From assembly GCA_938033975.1 (NCBI GenBank), contig CALHKJ010000124.1, positions 1 through 11,581 on the forward strand: DNA of 11,581 bases, in the 5' to 3' direction. The position numbers and the translations under genes are program-made. The DNA comes from an uncultured Saprospiraceae bacterium. Lineage in GTDB: Bacteria > Bacteroidota > Bacteroidia > Chitinophagales > Saprospiraceae. This document shows positions 8,840-11,581 of the stretch, one piece after another (the stretch's first letter is position 1; each line of letters opens with the position of its first letter). The notes under the pieces are model-generated. The model saw only the letters and a program-made list of their open reading frames with translations. It ran no database searches and had not been told where the DNA came from.

Positions 8840-11305
8840 ATGGATTATTCGAGTCAAGAAATATTAGATATTATTAAGGCTAGATTGCTTAATAACTCAT
8901 TGGTAATCAATGATATAAAGTTTGTTGAGTACGATACGAGGAAAATTTTTAATGGAAGCGATTCTTTGTTTATAGCCTTTGATGGAAATACGACCAATGG
9001 ACATAAGTATATTGAAAAAGCTTACAAAAAAGGAGTCAAAAACTTTATCATCACTCAAGCAGATTTTGCTTTTTCAAAATTTGATAATGCAAACTTTTTT
9101 CTTGTTGAAAACCCATACCATGCAATTCAAAAAATTGCATCTCACCATAGAAATAAATTTGATCTTCAAGTAATTTCTATCACTGGAAGTAACGGGAAAA
9201 CAATTGTGAAAGAGTGGTTGTCCCAATGTCTTTCTCGTTCTAAAAGAGTAGTCAAAAGTCCCGTTAGTTTCAACTCACAATTGGGTGTTGCTTTGAGCCT
9301 TTTGTTAATAAATGAAGAACATGAATTTGCTATCATAGAAGCAGGAATTTCATCGCCCAATGAAATGCAAAACCTGGCTAATATTATTCGTCCCGATATA
9401 GGTGTCTTTACAAATTTGGGAGATGCGCATAGTGCTGGATTTGAAAATAGAAAGCAAAAGCTAAATGAAAAATTAAAATTATTTGCGCAAAGCAAAAAAA
9501 TCATAGCTTGCTATAATCATGAAGAACTAAGATCGGCATTTGTTGAAAATTTTCCAGAAGACAAACTTAACTCCTGGTCTTCAGAAAATAATTTCGGTCG
9601 CTTGAATGTTGTTTTTGAGAAAGAAACTGATCATACAATAGTTCATGTTTCAGATTCGCATAATCAACATAAATTTAAAGTGCCATTTACAGATGATGCA
9701 TCTCTAGAAAACATCATGCACGTCATTTCTGTCTTGCTTGAGTTAAAGCTAGAAACTACAGAAATTCAATCTGCCTTATTGAGTCTTGACAATCTACCTA
9801 TGAGACTCGAATTGAAAGAAGGTATCAATAATTGTTTGGTGTTGGATGATAGTTATTCATTTGATCTTGAGTCCTTGAAAATTGGATTAAGAGAATTAAA
9901 TAATAACGCCAATAACAAAAGCAAATCACTGATTATCAGTGATTTAGACCTACAAAATTCTTCCTTGAAAGCTTATGAGGAAATTATAAAAATATTGGAA
10001 GAACTTGAGCTCAAACGATTGATTGTTATTGGAACTGAATTACCGAAACTGATTAAGGATCAAAAATTGAAATATGATTTTGTATCCTATCCAAATGTAG
10101 ATTTGTTGATTGAAGAATTGCCCAAATTGGATTTTGAAAATGAAATAATACTGATTAAAGGAGCAAGGCATTTTCAACTTGATAAAGTTTCAAAAAGAAT
10201 CAACGCAAGGCAAAATAAAACAGTCTTAGAGATTGATCTTTTTGCGCTTTCAGAAAATATTGATTTTTATAGAAATTCTATTCCAAAAGAATCTGGCATA
10301 ATGGCTGTGCTGAAAGCCTCTGCATATGGAAGTGGGTCGCAACAACTTACTAGTGTTATAAATAATAAGAATATAGACATCTTGGCAGTGGCGATTATTG
10401 AAGAGGCTATAGAAATGCGTACTAGTGGAATAGAAAAGCCAATCTTAATTTTCAATCCTCATGCAGACAGTCTTAACTTGATCACTGAGTATGATTTTGA
10501 AATTGAATTATCAAACAAGACCATGGCAGAAGCTCTGTACAGTTTTGTGAATAATAATCAAATAAAAGTGAAGCTTCACCTGAAGCTGGATACAGGAATG
10601 AATCGTCTGGGATTTAAAGAGCAAGATTTTCCTTACTTGGAAAAAATCTTAAACCATCAAAACATAATTGTCAAAGCTATATTTTCTCATTTGGCAGCAA
10701 GTGATGATCCAACTGAAGATGCGTTTACCAAGCATCAGCTTGATTTATTTGATACATGGTATGAAGCGCTTGCTTCTAAATTAAAAATTAGGCCACTTAG
10801 ACATATTCTTAATTCGAGTGGAGCTTTACGATTCCCTAGATCTCAATATGATTTTGTTAGGATTGGTTTAGGTTTATATGGACTAGATTTGGCAAACTCC
10901 ACGGCCAATCGATTGACGAAAGTTCATAGTCTCAAATCATATATAGTCCAAATCAAAGATGTTAAAGCAAATGAGACAGTAGGCTATGGCAATAAATTAC
11001 GGCTAAAAAAGGATGCTCGAATCGCTATAATTGGAGTGGGTTATGCCGACGGATTGATGAGAAAGGCTGGAGCAAAAGCCTATCCAATTGTCGTAAAAGG
11101 TCAAAAGACACCTTTAATTGGAAATGTATGTATGGATCTATGTATGGCTGATATATCAGAGCTGGAAGGTGTCCAAGAAGGGGATGAGGTGCTTATCTTC
11201 GGTAAAAATCACCCAATCGAGAGGCTTTCGGAGCTTTGTGAGACCATTCCTTATGAAATTTTAACTAGAGTCGCCCCAAGAGTTAAACGTATATACATTC
11301 AATAA
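8840..11305 (+). CDS. murF-alr: Bifunctional MurF-alanine racemase fusion (D-Ala-D-Ala-adding ligase / Alr)
   Basis: This 821-residue protein joins two enzymes of peptidoglycan precursor synthesis. The MurF part (about 1-455), which attaches D-Ala-D-Ala to UDP-MurNAc-tripeptide, has an N-terminal DTRK...DSLFIAF segment, the ATP loop TGSNGKT (115-121, K120), IEAGISSPNEM, the TNLGDAH Mur-ligase motif, a central SLENIMH segment and a C-terminal LIKGARHF motif. The racemase part begins near 460 (TVLEIDLFAL). It carries the PLP lysine K492 in AVLKASAYGSG, LDTGMNRLGF (583-592), RIGLGLYG, the second catalytic base Y716 in VGYGNK, IGVGYADG and GNVCMDLCM. Both halves look intact. Fusion of murF to alr is known from Bacteroidota; the racemase presumably supplies D-Ala to Ddl, whose dipeptide MurF then uses. 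The start directly follows the purD stop, so no earlier start fits. Confidence 0.96.
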   Translation: MDYSSQEILDIIKARLLNNSLVINDIKFVEYDTRKIFNGSDSLFIAFDGNTTNGHKYIEKAYKKGVKNFIITQADFAFSKFDNANFFLVENPYHAIQKIASHHRNKFDLQVISITGSNGKTIVKEWLSQCLSRSKRVVKSPVSFNSQLGVALSLLLINEEHEFAIIEAGISSPNEMQNLANIIRPDIGVFTNLGDAHSAGFENRKQKLNEKLKLFAQSKKIIACYNHEELRSAFVENFPEDKLNSWSSENNFGRLNVVFEKETDHTIVHVSDSHNQHKFKVPFTDDASLENIMHVISVLLELKLETTEIQSALLSLDNLPMRLELKEGINNCLVLDDSYSFDLESLKIGLRELNNNANNKSKSLIISDLDLQNSSLKAYEEIIKILEELELKRLIVIGTELPKLIKDQKLKYDFVSYPNVDLLIEELPKLDFENEIILIKGARHFQLDKVSKRINARQNKTVLEIDLFALSENIDFYRNSIPKESGIMAVLKASAYGSGSQQLTSVINNKNIDILAVAIIEEAIEMRTSGIEKPILIFNPHADSLNLITEYDFEIELSNKTMAEALYSFVNNNQIKVKLHLKLDTGMNRLGFKEQDFPYLEKILNHQNIIVKAIFSHLAASDDPTEDAFTKHQLDLFDTWYEALASKLKIRPLRHILNSSGALRFPRSQYDFVRIGLGLYGLDLANSTANRLTKVHSLKSYIVQIKDVKANETVGYGNKLRLKKDARIAIIGVGYADGLMRKAGAKAYPIVVKGQKTPLIGNVCMDLCMADISELEGVQEGDEVLIFGKNHPIERLSELCETIPYEILTRVAPRVKRIYIQ

Positions 11306-11337
11306 ATTAAGGCCTATTTTCGTTTGATTTTTTTAAA

Positions 11338-11372
11338 TTTGTGCTCCCTTAGCGAGGGCATTTTATAGTTTA
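11338..11372 (+). promoter_or_regulatory. Candidate promoter for the downstream isomerase gene
   Basis: TTTG at 11338-11341 is followed, 22 bases on, by TATAGTTTA (11364-11372), a loose match to the Bacteroidota -33/-7 pair. The ATG at 11385 would lie within a few bases of the predicted start region, implying a short leader. It lies in the 79-base gap after murF-alr. Read-through from murF-alr is an alternative. Confidence 0.3.
11346..11358. terminator. Weak short hairpin after murF-alr
   Basis: CCCT (11346-11349) pairs with AGGG (11355-11358) around a 5-base loop and is followed by CATTTTATAGTTT. The stem is only four pairs and the T-run is broken, so termination would be poor. It lies between the candidate -33 and -7 elements of the next gene and could equally be a protein site or chance. 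Confidence 0.2.
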
Positions 11373-11384
11373 ATTAAATCTCAA

Positions 11385-11581
11385 ATGGTAAGAAATACAG
11401 TACTTTTCGTTACAGCCTTTCTTTTGCTTGTTTCATCTGCAGTCGCACAAAATGACCAAGTATTATTCTCAGTGAATGGCAATGATGTCATGGTTTCTGA
11501 ATTTGATTATATCTACAATAAAAATAACGGAGAAGAAGCAGATTATTCAAAGCAAAGCTTAGAAGAATATTTAGACCTGTA
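11385..11581 (+). CDS. Secreted SurA/PpiC-like peptidyl-prolyl isomerase, N-terminal fragment
   Basis: Only the first 65 codons are in the window. Residues 1-22 are a signal peptide (MVRNTVLF, a hydrophobic core, then SSAVAQ), so the product is periplasmic or envelope-bound. The mature start, VLFSVNGNDVMVSEFDYIYN followed by KNN and EEYLDL, matches the opening of Bacteroidota peptidyl-prolyl isomerases of the SurA/PpiC (parvulin) type. In these, a short strand (V-x-G-x-x-V) and an EF-x-x-x-Y-x-KNN helix begin the chaperone domain. The catalytic rotamase domains would lie beyond the right edge, so enzymatic activity cannot be judged. The family is thought to escort outer-membrane proteins through the periplasm. 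The gene follows murF-alr on the same strand after 79 bases with a possible promoter of its own. Confidence 0.75.
   Translation, partial: MVRNTVLFVTAFLLLVSSAVAQNDQVLFSVNGNDVMVSEFDYIYNKNNGEEADYSKQSLEEYLDL

Noticed and set aside
9166..10455. Minus-strand frames of 112 and 62 codons inside murF-alr
   Set aside because: Both are antisense to conserved catalytic segments of the fusion protein and have no independent support.
8840..11305. Assembly artefact joining separate murF and alr genes
   Set aside because: The frame is continuous, both domains are complete, and MurF-Alr fusions are known in Bacteroidota.
1..11581. tRNA or rRNA genes, CRISPR arrays, insertion sequences, prophage or toxin-antitoxin genes
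   Set aside because: I looked on both strands and saw none; almost all of the sequence is accounted for by five long coding regions and gaps of about 110 bases or less.

Overview
The window looks like a chromosomal segment of an AT-rich member of the Bacteroidota, probably a marine or soil Cytophagales-like or related gliding lineage; I cannot name the genus. The evidence is a giant SprA-type outer-membrane protein (type IX secretion and gliding), a fused murF-alr gene, the absence of Shine-Dalgarno-like leaders, and a good match to the Bacteroidota -7 promoter element (TAnnTTTG) upstream of ruvA.

Layout. Positions 1-6788 on the minus strand hold most of sprA. It starts at 6788 and runs off the left edge after 2262 codons with no frame break found. 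Upstream of it, on the same strand, is ruvA (6878-7465), with an 89-base gap. A 108-base divergent intergenic region (7466-7573) separates ruvA from the rightward genes and contains a perfect 9-bp-arm inverted repeat. Rightward come purD (7574-8839) and the murF-alr fusion (8840-11305), whose ATG follows the purD stop with no base between. After a 79-base gap a secreted SurA/PpiC-like peptidyl-prolyl isomerase starts at 11385 and runs off the right edge.

How the genes relate. SprA is the outer-membrane translocon of the type IX secretion system. RuvA is the Holliday-junction recognition subunit of RuvAB(C); its place next to sprA is, from memory, a recurrent neighbourhood in Bacteroidota and not a functional pathway. 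PurD makes glycinamide ribonucleotide in purine synthesis. MurF-Alr both makes D-alanine and adds D-Ala-D-Ala to the peptidoglycan precursor. The partial isomerase is probably a periplasmic chaperone for outer-membrane proteins, which could include SprA, but that link is inference.

Overall this is mostly conserved housekeeping and secretion content. I see no mobile element, CRISPR array, RNA gene or clearly undescribed system. The most useful leads are small: the inverted repeat between ruvA and purD, a seven-G tract inside sprA, and two lysine-rich inserts in SprA.
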